A stretch of DNA of 64,000 nucleotides from Acidovorax sp. DW039 (lineage in GTDB: Bacteria > Pseudomonadota > Gammaproteobacteria > Burkholderiales > Burkholderiaceae_C). Shown in pieces: positions 1 through 8,249 of this stretch (its first letter is position 1; the number at the start of each line of letters is the position of its first letter). Position numbers and translations under genes: made by a program. The notes beneath the pieces are model-generated. The model made no database searches. It was not told the origin of the DNA and was given only the letters and a program-made list of their open reading frames with translations. The stretch is from NCBI RefSeq assembly GCF_037101375.1, contig NZ_AP029019.1, positions 4,765,001 to 4,829,000 on the forward strand. Direction: 5' to 3'.

Positions 1-1331
1 CCGCTGCATGGCAAGCCCCGCTGCCGCACGAGGGGCAACTGCAGTACCTCGCCGACTGGTGGAGCCGCACCCACGACCCGGTGCTGGTGGGGCTGATTGA
101 ATCCGCCCAGCGCATCAGCCCCAGCCTTGCCCAGGCACGCAGCCGGGTGGAGCAGGCCCGCGCCACGCAGACCACCGCCCGCGCTGCCCTGCTGCCCACG
201 CTGGATGCGCAGGCCAGCGCCAGCCGGGGCGTGACCGCCCCCGTGACCACGCCCGCCACTACCGCCCAGGCCGGGTTGCAGGCGGGGTGGGAGATTGACC
301 TGTTCGGCGCCAACCAAGCCACGCGCGATGCTGCCACCGAGCGCCTGGCCGGTGCCCAGGCCCTGTGGCACGAGGCCCGCGTGAGCGTGGCCGCCGAGGT
401 GGCGCTGCAGGTGAGCAGCCTGCGCACCTGCCTGCAGCAGCTGGATGTGGCCGAGCGCGATGCCCAGTCACGCGCGGCCACCGCACGCCTCACACAAGAC
501 AGCCAGCGCGCAGGCTTCACCGCGCCCGCCACCGCCGCCCTGGCCAGCGCCAGCGCGGCCGAGGCCACGGCCCGCGCCGCCCAGCAGCGCATGCAGTGCG
601 ATGTGGACTTCAAGACCCTGGTGGCGCTGACCGGCGAGCCCGAGCCCGCCTTGCGCAGCCAGATCACCGCCGCCCCCGCACCCCGGTATGACGAGGCACG
701 CTTCACCATTGCCGCGCTGCCGGTGCAGGTGGTGTCACAGCGGCCCGATGTGTACAACGCCGAGCGCGAAGTGGCTGCCGCCAGTGCCGAAGTGGGCAAC
801 GCCCAGGCCCAGCGCTGGCCGCGCCTGTCGCTCACCGGCACCGTGGGCACGGCCTGGAGCCGCGCTGCGGGCACCACCACCGACCTGACCACCTGGTCCT
901 TTGGCCCGCTGGCGCTGAGCCTGCCGCTGCTGGACGGTGGCCGCCGCACGGCCCAGGTGGATGCCGCACGCGCCCGCTACGACGAAGCCGTGGCCGTGTA
1001 CCAGGGCCGCGTGCGCCAGGCCGTGAGCGAGGTGGAGCAGGCCCTGGTACGCCTGCAAAGCACGGCCGAGCGCGCCGACAGTGCCCGCGCCGCCGTGCAG
1101 GGCTACCAGACATCGTTTGACGCCACCGAGGCCCGCTGGCGCGGTGGCTTGGCCAGCCTGGTCGAGCTGGAAGACGCCCGCCGCACGCTGCTGGCCGCGC
1201 AGACCACGCTGGTGGCCCTGCAGCACGAGCGCCAGTCGGCCTGGGTGGCGCTGTACCGCGCAGCGGGGGGTGGTTTTGATGCCGCCCAGCCCACAGCCCA
1301 GACAACACCCGCCGCCGCCCCGGCACTTTGA
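1..1331 (+). CDS. RND efflux outer-membrane channel (NodT/OprM family), 5' truncated by window
   Basis: Outer-membrane exit duct of a tripartite drug or solvent efflux pump. The frame is already open at base 3 (AAWQAPLPHEG...), so the true start and any lipoprotein signal lie outside the window; the GTG at 81 is internal. About 442 residues are visible. The two repeated halves of the family can be recognised: an N-terminal half beginning near LADWWSRTHDPVL, and a second half with SQRPDVYNAEREVAAA and WSFGPLALSLPLLDGGRR, which are typical of the helical hairpins and beta-barrel strands. The tail is Ala/Pro/Thr-rich and looks disordered. The adaptor gene starts 47 bp downstream and the pump gene follows, so the order is channel-adaptor-pump on one transcript. 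The substrate cannot be told from sequence. Confidence 0.92.
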   Translation, partial: AAWQAPLPHEGQLQYLADWWSRTHDPVLVGLIESAQRISPSLAQARSRVEQARATQTTARAALLPTLDAQASASRGVTAPVTTPATTAQAGLQAGWEIDLFGANQATRDAATERLAGAQALWHEARVSVAAEVALQVSSLRTCLQQLDVAERDAQSRAATARLTQDSQRAGFTAPATAALASASAAEATARAAQQRMQCDVDFKTLVALTGEPEPALRSQITAAPAPRYDEARFTIAALPVQVVSQRPDVYNAEREVAAASAEVGNAQAQRWPRLSLTGTVGTAWSRAAGTTTDLTTWSFGPLALSLPLLDGGRRTAQVDAARARYDEAVAVYQGRVRQAVSEVEQALVRLQSTAERADSARAAVQGYQTSFDATEARWRGGLASLVELEDARRTLLAAQTTLVALQHERQSAWVALYRAAGGGFDAAQPTAQTTPAAAPAL

Positions 1332-1378
1332 GCACACCAGCCCCAGCGCTTGAACACCCCTTTTTGAAGAAACGGACG

Positions 1379-2554
1379 ATGCACATGCCCGCATTCAAAC
1401 TCTCTCCCGTGGCCCTGGCCCTCACGGCCCTGTGCGTGCTGACCGGCGGTGCCGCGCTGCTGCACACCGATGCCTCGCGCGCTGCCGACAAGCCTGCCGC
1501 CGCGCAACCCCGCCCGGCCCTCACGGTGACCACCACCCAGCCCCAGCGCACCAGCGTGCCCCAGCGCCTGTCGGCCAACGGCAACGTGGCCGCCTGGCAA
1601 GAGGCCAGCGTGGGCGCTGAAAGCAACGGCCTGCGCCTGACGGCCGTGAACGTGAACGTAGGCGATGTGGTCAAGGCAGGCCAGGTGCTGGCTACCTTTG
1701 CCGCCGACACCGCGCAGGCCGACGTGGCCCAGGCCCGCGCCAGCGTGATGGAAGCCGAGGCCAACGCAGCCGAAGCCGCCGCCAACGCCGAGCGCGCACG
1801 CGGCCTGCAAGCCTCGGGCGCCTTGAGCCAGCAGCAGATCCAGCAATACACCACCGCCGAGCAGACCGCCAAGGCGCGCGTGGAGGCCGCCCGTGCACAG
1901 CTCAACGCACAGCAACTGCGGCTGAAGCACACCCAGGTGCTGGCGCCCGACAGCGGCGTCATCTCCGCCCGCACCGCCACCGTGGGTGCGGTGGTGGGCT
2001 CGGGCACCGAGCTGTTCCGCATGGTGCGCAAGGGCAGGCTGGAGTGGCGTGCCGAAGTCACCCAGGCCGAGCTGGCGCGCATCCGCCCCGGGGCCAAAGT
2101 CCAGGTCACCGCAGCCAGCGGCGCGGCGGTGGAAGGCACCGTGCGCATGGTGGCGCCCACGGTAGATACGCAAACGCGCAATGCCCTGGTCTATGTGGAC
2201 CTACCCGCCCACGCCGACATCCGCGCCGGGATGTTTGCGCGCGGTGACTTTGCGCTGGGCGATGGCCAGGCGCTGACCCTGCCGCAAGAGGCGGTGGTGG
2301 TGCGCGACGGCTTCTTCTACGTGTTTGTGGTGGACGGCCAGCAGCGCGCACAACAGCGCAAGGTGCAGCCCGGCCGCCGCGTGGCCGACCGGGTGGAGAT
2401 CACCGCCGGGCTGGACGCGGGCGCCACCGTGGCCGTGCGCGGCGCGGGCTTTTTGAACGATGGCGATCTGGTGCGGGTTTCCAACGACACCGCAGATTCC
2501 AAGCCAAAACAGGCTCCAGCGCCCGCCCCGCAAGCGCAGGCAGCTAGCAAATAA
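1379..2554 (+). CDS. RND efflux periplasmic adaptor (membrane fusion protein)
   Basis: Periplasmic adaptor linking the inner-membrane RND pump to the outer-membrane channel, 391 aa. The ATG at 1379 is chosen because it begins a signal-anchor (MHMPAFKLSPVALALTALCV); the longer frame from TTG 1328 overlaps the upstream gene and adds no sense. The order is the family's usual one: signal or anchor (1-40), lipoyl/barrel-sandwich half (NGNVAAWQEASVGAESNG), a long coiled-coil hairpin (QADVAQARASVMEAEANAAE), second lipoyl half (VLAPDSGVISARTATVGAVV), beta-barrel and membrane-proximal domain. The C-terminus is Pro/Ala/Gln-rich. It is 11 bp upstream of the pump gene. Confidence 0.92.
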   Translation: MHMPAFKLSPVALALTALCVLTGGAALLHTDASRAADKPAAAQPRPALTVTTTQPQRTSVPQRLSANGNVAAWQEASVGAESNGLRLTAVNVNVGDVVKAGQVLATFAADTAQADVAQARASVMEAEANAAEAAANAERARGLQASGALSQQQIQQYTTAEQTAKARVEAARAQLNAQQLRLKHTQVLAPDSGVISARTATVGAVVGSGTELFRMVRKGRLEWRAEVTQAELARIRPGAKVQVTAASGAAVEGTVRMVAPTVDTQTRNALVYVDLPAHADIRAGMFARGDFALGDGQALTLPQEAVVVRDGFFYVFVVDGQQRAQQRKVQPGRRVADRVEITAGLDAGATVAVRGAGFLNDGDLVRVSNDTADSKPKQAPAPAPQAQAASK

Positions 2555-2565
2555 GGAGCATTTGC

Positions 2566-5500
2566 ATGAATGTCTCTACCTGGTCGATCAAGAACCCGAT
2601 ACCGGCGCTGATGCTGTTTGTGCTGCTGACCTTCGGCGGCCTGATCGCGTTCAACGCCATGAAGGTGCAGAACTTTCCGGACATGGACCTGCCCACCATC
2701 TCGGTGACGGTGAGCCTGCCCGGAGCCTCGCCCACGCAGCTCGAAAACGATGTGGCCCGCAAGGTCGAAAACAGCATCGCCACGCTGCAGGGCCTCAAGC
2801 ACATCTACACCAAGGTGCAGGACGGCGGCGCCACCATCACCGCCGAGTTCCGCCTGGAAAAGCCCACACAAGAGGCGCTGGACGACGTGCGCTCGGCCGT
2901 GGCGCGGGTGCGTGCCGACCTGCCCGGCGATGTGCGCGACCCCATCATCACCAAAATGGATCTGGCGGCGCAGGCCGTGCTGGCCTTCACCGTGGCGTCA
3001 CCGCGCATGGACGATGAAGCCCTGTCCTGGTTTGTGGACAACGACATTGCCAAGAAGCTGCTGACCGTGCGCGGAGTCGGCGCGGTCTCGCGCGTGGGGG
3101 GCGTTACCCGCCAGGTACAGGTGGCGCTCGACCCGCTCAAGCTGCAGGCGCTGGGCGCCACGGCGGCCGATGTGTCGCGCCAGCTGCGCCTGGTGCAAAC
3201 CGAAAGCGCCGGTGGCCGCACCGATCTGGGTGGCAGCGAGCAACCCGTGCGCACGCTGGCCACCGTGCAGACCGCGCAGGAGCTGGCAGGCCTGACGCTG
3301 GCCCTGTCTGATGGCCGCCATGTGCGACTGGACCAGGTGGCCAGCGTGACCGACACCATTGCCGAACCCCGCGCCATGGCGCTGCTCAACGGCAAACCGG
3401 TGGTGGGGTTTGAAGTCTCGCGCAGCAAGGGCGCCAGCGAAGTGGAGGTGGGTGCTGCCGTGCAGGTGGCGCTGGCCGAACTGCGGGCCGCGCACCCCGA
3501 TCTGGAGATCACCGAGGCCTTCAACTTTGTGCAGCCCGTGCAGGAGGAATACGACGGCTCCATGCACCTGCTGTACGAAGGTGCACTGCTGGCCGTGGTG
3601 GTGGTATGGCTGTTCCTGCGCGACTGGCGCGCCACCTTTGTCTCGGCGGTGGCGCTGCCGCTGTCGGTCATTCCGGCCTTCATCGGCATGCAGTGGCTGG
3701 GCTTCTCGATCAACGTGATCACGCTGCTGGCGCTGTCGCTGGTGGTGGGCATTCTGGTGGACGACGCCATCGTCGAGGTCGAGAACATCGTGCGCCACCT
3801 GCGCATGGGCAAGACGCCCTACCAGGCCGCGATGGAAGCCGCCGACGAAATTGGCCTGGCCGTGGTGGCCACCACCTTCACGCTGATTGCCGTGTTTTTG
3901 CCTACCGCGTTCATGAGCGGTATTGCGGGCAAGTTCTTCAAGCAGTTTGGCTGGACGGCATCGCTGGCGGTGTTTGCCAGCCTGGTGGTGGCACGGGTGC
4001 TCACGCCCATGATGGCGGCGTATCTCCTGAAGCCCATCGTCACCGCCCACGACGAGCCCCGCTGGATGGGCGTGTACCTGCGCTGGGCGGCATGGTGCAT
4101 CAAGCACCGCTGGATCACCTTTGCCGCCACCATTGCGTTCTTTGTCGGTTCGCTCGCGCTCATCCCCTTGCTACCCACGGGCTTCATCCCGCCGGACGAC
4201 AACTCGCAGACCCAGGTGTACCTGGAGCTGCCCCCCGGTGCCACACTGGCCCAGACCCGTTCTGTGGCCGAAGATGCGCGCCTGCGCGTCGCCGGAGTAG
4301 CGCATGTGAAAAGCGTGTACACCACCATTGGCGGCGGCACGGCGGGTTCTGACCCCTTCATGGGCGGCTCCAACGCAGAAACACGCAAGGCCACGCTGAC
4401 CATCACCCTGGACGCCCGTGGCGAGCGCCCGCGCAAGCAGGGCATTGAGGCCAACATCCGCACCGCGCTGGAGACCCTGCCCGGCGTGCGCACCAAGGTC
4501 GGCCTGGGCGGCTCGGGCGAGAAGTACGTGCTGGTGCTCACTGGCGACGACCCGCAGGCGCTGCAGACGGCCGCGCTGGCGGTAGAGAAAGACCTGCGCA
4601 CCATTCCCGGCCTGGGCAGCATCTCGTCCACCGCCAGCTTGGTGCGATCTGAAATCGCCGTGCGGCCCGACTTTGCCCGTGCCGCCGACCTGGGCGTGAC
4701 CAGCAGTGCCATTGCCGAGACGCTGCGCATCGCCACCGTGGGTGACTACGATGTGTCGCTGCCCAAGCTGAACCTGGCCTCGCGTCAGGTGCCCATTGTG
4801 GTCAAGCTGGAAGACGATGCTCGCAAGGACCTGTCGGTGCTGGAGCGCCTGTCGGTGCCCGGTGCCAAAGGCCCGGTCATGCTGGGGCAGGTGGCCACGC
4901 TCGAGTTCAGCGGCGGCCCCGCTGTGGTGGACCGCTACGACCGTGCCCGCAACGTCAACTTCGAGATTGAACTCTCGGGCCTGCCGCTGGGCGACGTGAC
5001 GCAAGCCGTGGCTGCGCTGCCCTCCATCCAGAACCTGCCACCCGGCGTGCGCCAGATCACCATTGGCGACGCCGAGATGATGGGCGAGCTGTTCGCCAGC
5101 TTTGGCCTGGCCATGCTGACCGGCGTGCTGTGCATCTACATCGTGCTGGTGCTGCTGTTCAAGGACTTCCTGCACCCGGCCACCATCCTGGTGGCGCTGC
5201 CACTGTCACTGGGCGGTGCCTTCGTGGGCCTGCTGATTGCGCAAAAGAGCTTCTCGATGCCCTCGCTCATCGGGCTCATCATGCTCATGGGCATTGCCAC
5301 CAAGAACTCCATCCTGCTGGTGGAATACGCCATCCTGGCGCGGCGCGAGCAGGGCATGACGCGCTTTGAAGCGCTGATGGACGCCTGCCACAAGCGCGCG
5401 CGCCCCATCATCATGACCACCCTGGCCATGGGAGCGGGCATGATGCCCATTGCCCTGGGGCTGGGCGCAGCGGACGGCAGCTTCCGCTCGCCCATGGCGG

Positions 5501-5685
5501 TGGCGGTGATTGGCGGGCTGATTACCTCCACCTTCCTGAGTCTGCTGGTCATTCCCGCCGTGTTCACCGGGGTGGACGACCTGGGGCTGAAGTTCGGAAA
5601 GCTCTGGCGGCGCGTGATGGGCGGGCCTGCCCAACCTGCCGACCCGGCAACGTCCGCCCAAAAGGTGAGCTCAGCAGAGTCTTAA
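2566..5685 (+). CDS. RND multidrug efflux permease (HAE1/AcrB-like)
   Basis: Inner-membrane proton-driven pump of 1039 aa, the normal size for the family. It starts MNVSTWSIKNPIPALMLF with the first transmembrane helix, followed by a large periplasmic porter domain, TM2-6 (LLYEGALLAVVVVWLFLRDW onward), a second porter domain, and TM8-12. The TM4 acidic pair that relays protons is visible in GILVDDAIVEVENIVRH. A second-half signature is GLIMLMGIATKNSILLVEYA. The ATG at 2566 follows a good ribosome site (AAGGAG) 8 bp upstream. The sequence resembles the MdtB/MexF-like group in lacking an extended N-terminus, but the substrate is unknown. The gene ends 150 bp before an unrelated gene. Confidence 0.95.
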   Translation: MNVSTWSIKNPIPALMLFVLLTFGGLIAFNAMKVQNFPDMDLPTISVTVSLPGASPTQLENDVARKVENSIATLQGLKHIYTKVQDGGATITAEFRLEKPTQEALDDVRSAVARVRADLPGDVRDPIITKMDLAAQAVLAFTVASPRMDDEALSWFVDNDIAKKLLTVRGVGAVSRVGGVTRQVQVALDPLKLQALGATAADVSRQLRLVQTESAGGRTDLGGSEQPVRTLATVQTAQELAGLTLALSDGRHVRLDQVASVTDTIAEPRAMALLNGKPVVGFEVSRSKGASEVEVGAAVQVALAELRAAHPDLEITEAFNFVQPVQEEYDGSMHLLYEGALLAVVVVWLFLRDWRATFVSAVALPLSVIPAFIGMQWLGFSINVITLLALSLVVGILVDDAIVEVENIVRHLRMGKTPYQAAMEAADEIGLAVVATTFTLIAVFLPTAFMSGIAGKFFKQFGWTASLAVFASLVVARVLTPMMAAYLLKPIVTAHDEPRWMGVYLRWAAWCIKHRWITFAATIAFFVGSLALIPLLPTGFIPPDDNSQTQVYLELPPGATLAQTRSVAEDARLRVAGVAHVKSVYTTIGGGTAGSDPFMGGSNAETRKATLTITLDARGERPRKQGIEANIRTALETLPGVRTKVGLGGSGEKYVLVLTGDDPQALQTAALAVEKDLRTIPGLGSISSTASLVRSEIAVRPDFARAADLGVTSSAIAETLRIATVGDYDVSLPKLNLASRQVPIVVKLEDDARKDLSVLERLSVPGAKGPVMLGQVATLEFSGGPAVVDRYDRARNVNFEIELSGLPLGDVTQAVAALPSIQNLPPGVRQITIGDAEMMGELFASFGLAMLTGVLCIYIVLVLLFKDFLHPATILVALPLSLGGAFVGLLIAQKSFSMPSLIGLIMLMGIATKNSILLVEYAILARREQGMTRFEALMDACHKRARPIIMTTLAMGAGMMPIALGLGAADGSFRSPMAVAVIGGLITSTFLSLLVIPAVFTGVDDLGLKFGKLWRRVMGGPAQPADPATSAQKVSSAES

Positions 5686-5838
5686 ACCGTGGAACTACCG
5701 GGCAAGCCCGGGGGTTAGCTGGCTTTTAGAGGGGGGCGTTGTCTGGATAATGCCCCCCTGTGCTGTTCCGCATTGGTTTGCAATGGTTTGCCTTTGTTTT
5801 TGTAAACCACCTTTCCTGGGACGGCACACACGCACCGT

Positions 5839-7053
5839 ATGAACCTCGTTCCCATCAATTCAGAATCCGTCCCGCTGGGTGAGCCCCTGCCATTTGCGCT
5901 GCGGGCTGCCAATGGCGCACTGCTGGCCCAGAAGGGCTTTGTGGTGCAGACCGCCAAGGAACTGTCGGAGATGGTCGGGCGCGGGATTCAGCTGTGCGTG
6001 GATGTGGACGAGTCGGGCGACAGTTACCGCGCCTTTGTGGGGCGGCTGCAGCAGATGCTGCTGTCGTCAGACACCTCCCTCGGCCAGCTGGCGGCCGTCA
6101 AGATGTCGGGCCCGGCCCCTGCGCCGCCGCCAGCCCGGGCGCGGGAAGAGCGCGGGCCCCTGGACTGGTCGGAATTGCAGCTGCGCATGACGCAGGTGCT
6201 GCGCGCGCCCAAGGCGTTCGACTTCAAGGAGCGCTTCGCGCAGCTCCATGAAGACCTGGCCAAGCGCTGCGAGCAGGCCCCCGATGCCACCTTGCTGGCG
6301 CTGATCTTTCTTTCTGCCCAGGAAACGCGCATGTACAGCGCCACCCATGCCATGCTGGTGAGCTGCATCTGCATGATCGTGGGGCGCGAGATGCTGCGCT
6401 GGCCTCCGGCCAAAGTGCGCCAGTTGGGCGGCGCCGGGCTGAGCATGAACATTGCCATGACCGAGCTGCAGGACCAGCTCGCCCAGCAAACCCAGCCGCT
6501 GACCGCCCGCCAGATTGCCGCGGTGGAAGACCATGCCAACCGCTCCGCCCTGCTGCTGGCAGAACTGGGAGTGACGGACGAGGTGTGGCTGGAGGCCGTG
6601 CGCCACCACCACCACCGCAAGCCCGGCCCCTTCAACGAGAAAACCGAGGGCCAGCAGATGGCCCGCCTCATCCAGCGCGCCGATGTGTTCGGCGCCCGCA
6701 TCTCTCCACGCGCATCGCGCTGGCCCATGCCGGTCACGGCAGCCATGCAGGCCAGCTACTACGACGAGGAAAACAAGGTGGACGAGGCCGGTGCGGCCTT
6801 GGTCAAAGGGCTGGGGGTGTACCCGCCCGGTGCCTTTGTGCGCCTGGCCAGCCAGGAGGTGGGCGTGGTGCTGCGCCGCGGCGTCAGCGCCACCACACCG
6901 CGCGTGGCCGTGGTCACCAACCGGCTGGGCATGCCCACGGGCGAACTCATTCCCCGCGACACAGGGGTGCCGCAGTGGAAGATCACTGGCGTGGTCGCCC
7001 ACAAGGACGTGCGCGTGAAGATCTCGCTGGACCGGCTGCTTCCGCTGGTCTGA
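5839..7053 (+). CDS. degenerate HD-GYP-type domain protein
   Basis: A 404-aa cytoplasmic protein with no signal or membrane helix. Residues about 1-75 form a small beta-rich N-domain, followed by a Pro/Ala linker, then a helical region (about 125-330) that aligns in layout with HD-GYP c-di-GMP phosphodiesterases: a helix with YSATHAMLVS, then GGAGLSMNIAM where LHDIGK is expected, VEDHANRSALLL matching the Hp..G segment, VRHHHHRKPG matching HHER.DGsGYP, and IQRADVFGARISPRASR matching the DxFdAltsxRpYr segment. The key HD pair and the DGxGYP loop are not conserved, so metal binding and hydrolysis are doubtful. A c-di-GMP binding or scaffold role is possible but inferred. It is a single gene with its own promoter region. 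Confidence 0.6.
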   Translation: MNLVPINSESVPLGEPLPFALRAANGALLAQKGFVVQTAKELSEMVGRGIQLCVDVDESGDSYRAFVGRLQQMLLSSDTSLGQLAAVKMSGPAPAPPPARAREERGPLDWSELQLRMTQVLRAPKAFDFKERFAQLHEDLAKRCEQAPDATLLALIFLSAQETRMYSATHAMLVSCICMIVGREMLRWPPAKVRQLGGAGLSMNIAMTELQDQLAQQTQPLTARQIAAVEDHANRSALLLAELGVTDEVWLEAVRHHHHRKPGPFNEKTEGQQMARLIQRADVFGARISPRASRWPMPVTAAMQASYYDEENKVDEAGAALVKGLGVYPPGAFVRLASQEVGVVLRRGVSATTPRVAVVTNRLGMPTGELIPRDTGVPQWKITGVVAHKDVRVKISLDRLLPLV

Positions 7054-7150
7054 CGGCAGCGTCTGAGAACGCTGGCGCCAAGCGACTCCTGAACGGCGAG
7101 TCTGAACGCCCTTCGTACGGAGAGTGATCTCGGCCGGATCACTCCTGATT

Positions 7151-7195
7151 TGATAGCTGCTACCGCTTTCTGAATGTGCGGTACAGCCATTTTTA
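7151..7195 (+). repeat. interspersed ~55-bp repeat, copy 1
   Basis: A copy of the dispersed element described in the findings: TGATAGCTGC core, CCGC...GCGG arms, then a T-run. It lies in the 302-bp gap between the HD-GYP-like gene and the peroxidase gene (7054-7355). Nothing else convincing is seen in that gap; an AT-rich stretch around 7235-7320 probably holds the peroxidase promoter. Confidence 0.75.
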
Positions 7196-7355
7196 GACCT
7201 CACGTTTCCCCGCTTGCTCTCCCGCACGCTTTGATACAAAAAGCGTGAATCCGATACGGCACGGCGTCCGTATACCGATCAGTACAAATAAATACCGCAA
7301 TGGACAAAACATGATTAAGCGGTTAAATTGTGCCCACCACATCGGGGAGAGCTTC

Positions 7356-7988
7356 ATGCCCGCAGTCTTTGTTCATCGTTTTCTCCTGGCGCCGCTGGCA
7401 CTCCCAGCCTGGGGCACAGCCCTGGCTCTGGCCTGTCTGCCCGCACAGGCTGCAGACGCGCCCGCCCCGGCACCCACCGCTGCCCCTGTCAGCAGCGCCT
7501 GCCCGGCCACGCTCCAGCACACCTACCTGCGCCTGCAGGACGAAAAGCCCCAGTCGCTGTGCCAGTACGCGGGCAAGGTGGTGCTGGTGGTCAACACCGC
7601 CAGCTACTGCGGCTTTACCGGTCAGTACAAGGGGCTGGAGGAGCTGTACAGCCGCTACAAGGACAAGGGGTTGGTGGTGCTGGGCTTTCCGTCAAACGAC
7701 TTTGCCCAGGAAAAAGGCAGCAACAAGGAAATTGCCGACTTTTGCGAAAACACCTTCGGCGTGAAGTTCCCCATGTTCGCCAAGACCGCCGTGCGCGGGG
7801 CCGATGCCTCGCCCCTGTACCGGCAACTGGCCCAGCTCTCGGGCACGGCGCCCAAGTGGAACTTCCACAAATACCTGCTGGGCCGCGACGGACGCGTGGT
7901 GGACAACTACTCCAGCATGACGGCCCCCGACAGCAAGAGCCTGGTCAGCGCCATTGAGCAGCAACTGGCGCAGCCCACGCCGCGCTGA
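7356..7988 (+). CDS. glutathione peroxidase family protein, secreted
   Basis: Thiol peroxidase of the GPx family, 210 aa, reducing hydroperoxides with glutathione or thioredoxin. The start at ATG 7356 is preferred over the frame's first codon (7245) because it follows GGGGAGAG and begins a clear signal peptide (MPAVFVHRFLLAPLALPAWG... cut after AQA), predicting export to the periplasm. GPx motifs follow: NTASYCGFTGQYKGLEELY with a catalytic cysteine instead of selenocysteine, FPSNDFAQEKGS with the catalytic Gln, and KWNFHKYLLGRDG with the catalytic Trp and Asn. An Ala/Pro linker (about 30-48) separates signal and enzyme domain. It stands alone between two gaps. Confidence 0.9.
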   Translation: MPAVFVHRFLLAPLALPAWGTALALACLPAQAADAPAPAPTAAPVSSACPATLQHTYLRLQDEKPQSLCQYAGKVVLVVNTASYCGFTGQYKGLEELYSRYKDKGLVVLGFPSNDFAQEKGSNKEIADFCENTFGVKFPMFAKTAVRGADASPLYRQLAQLSGTAPKWNFHKYLLGRDGRVVDNYSSMTAPDSKSLVSAIEQQLAQPTPR

Positions 7989-8053
7989 GCTTGCCGACAC
8001 GCTGACTGAAAATTTTCTTTACCTTTCTTTGAAAAAAATGCGCCACAAGCTCT

Positions 8054-8083
8054 GGAACTTCTGGATAGAGTCCCCACTCTATC
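8054..8083 (+). promoter_or_regulatory. candidate ECF sigma-factor promoter
   Basis: GGAACTT at 8054-8060 matches the canonical -35 of RpoE-type sigma factors and is followed after 17 bases by TCTATC (8078-8083), an acceptable -10. The start point would be near 8090, giving a leader of about 160 nt before the first gene at 8250. Part of the spacer and -10 also forms a perfect inverted repeat (8064-8071 with 8076-8083). Similar lipid-modifying clusters elsewhere are under RpoE/ChrR-type control, but no sigma gene is in this window. Confidence 0.4.
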
Positions 8084-8091
8084 TACTGCAC

Positions 8092-8249
8092 GAGCGCAAT
8101 GAGCGCTCACCCGGTTTAACGTTGCGAAGCCTTTCGGGTCCTCTGGTTCCGACTGACCTCCTGGAGCGCTTCTCCTCCCTCCCTCTCTTATTCGTTTCGG
8201 GACGCTTCGCAACTTTTTTATTCGCTGAGTCGACCAGAGGGGGTCGGCC
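8092..8249 (+). promoter_or_regulatory. structured 5' leader with interleaved complementary arms
   Basis: The leader contains a hairpin (8092-8097 with 8103-8108) and two crossing complementary pairs. Arm A at 8121-8130 pairs with 8204-8213 (10 of 10) and is followed by a T-run, like a terminator. Arm B at 8140-8147 pairs with 8233-8240 (8 of 8), and the second B arm overlaps the Shine-Dalgarno purine run (8236-8243) just before the ATG at 8250. Because the order is A-B-A'-B', the pairs would form a pseudoknot or compete. No known riboswitch class was recognised. Confidence 0.45.

Noticed and set aside
2805..5661. Several long minus-strand frames opposite the RND pump
   Set aside because: Shadow frames; no domain, signal or ribosome site.
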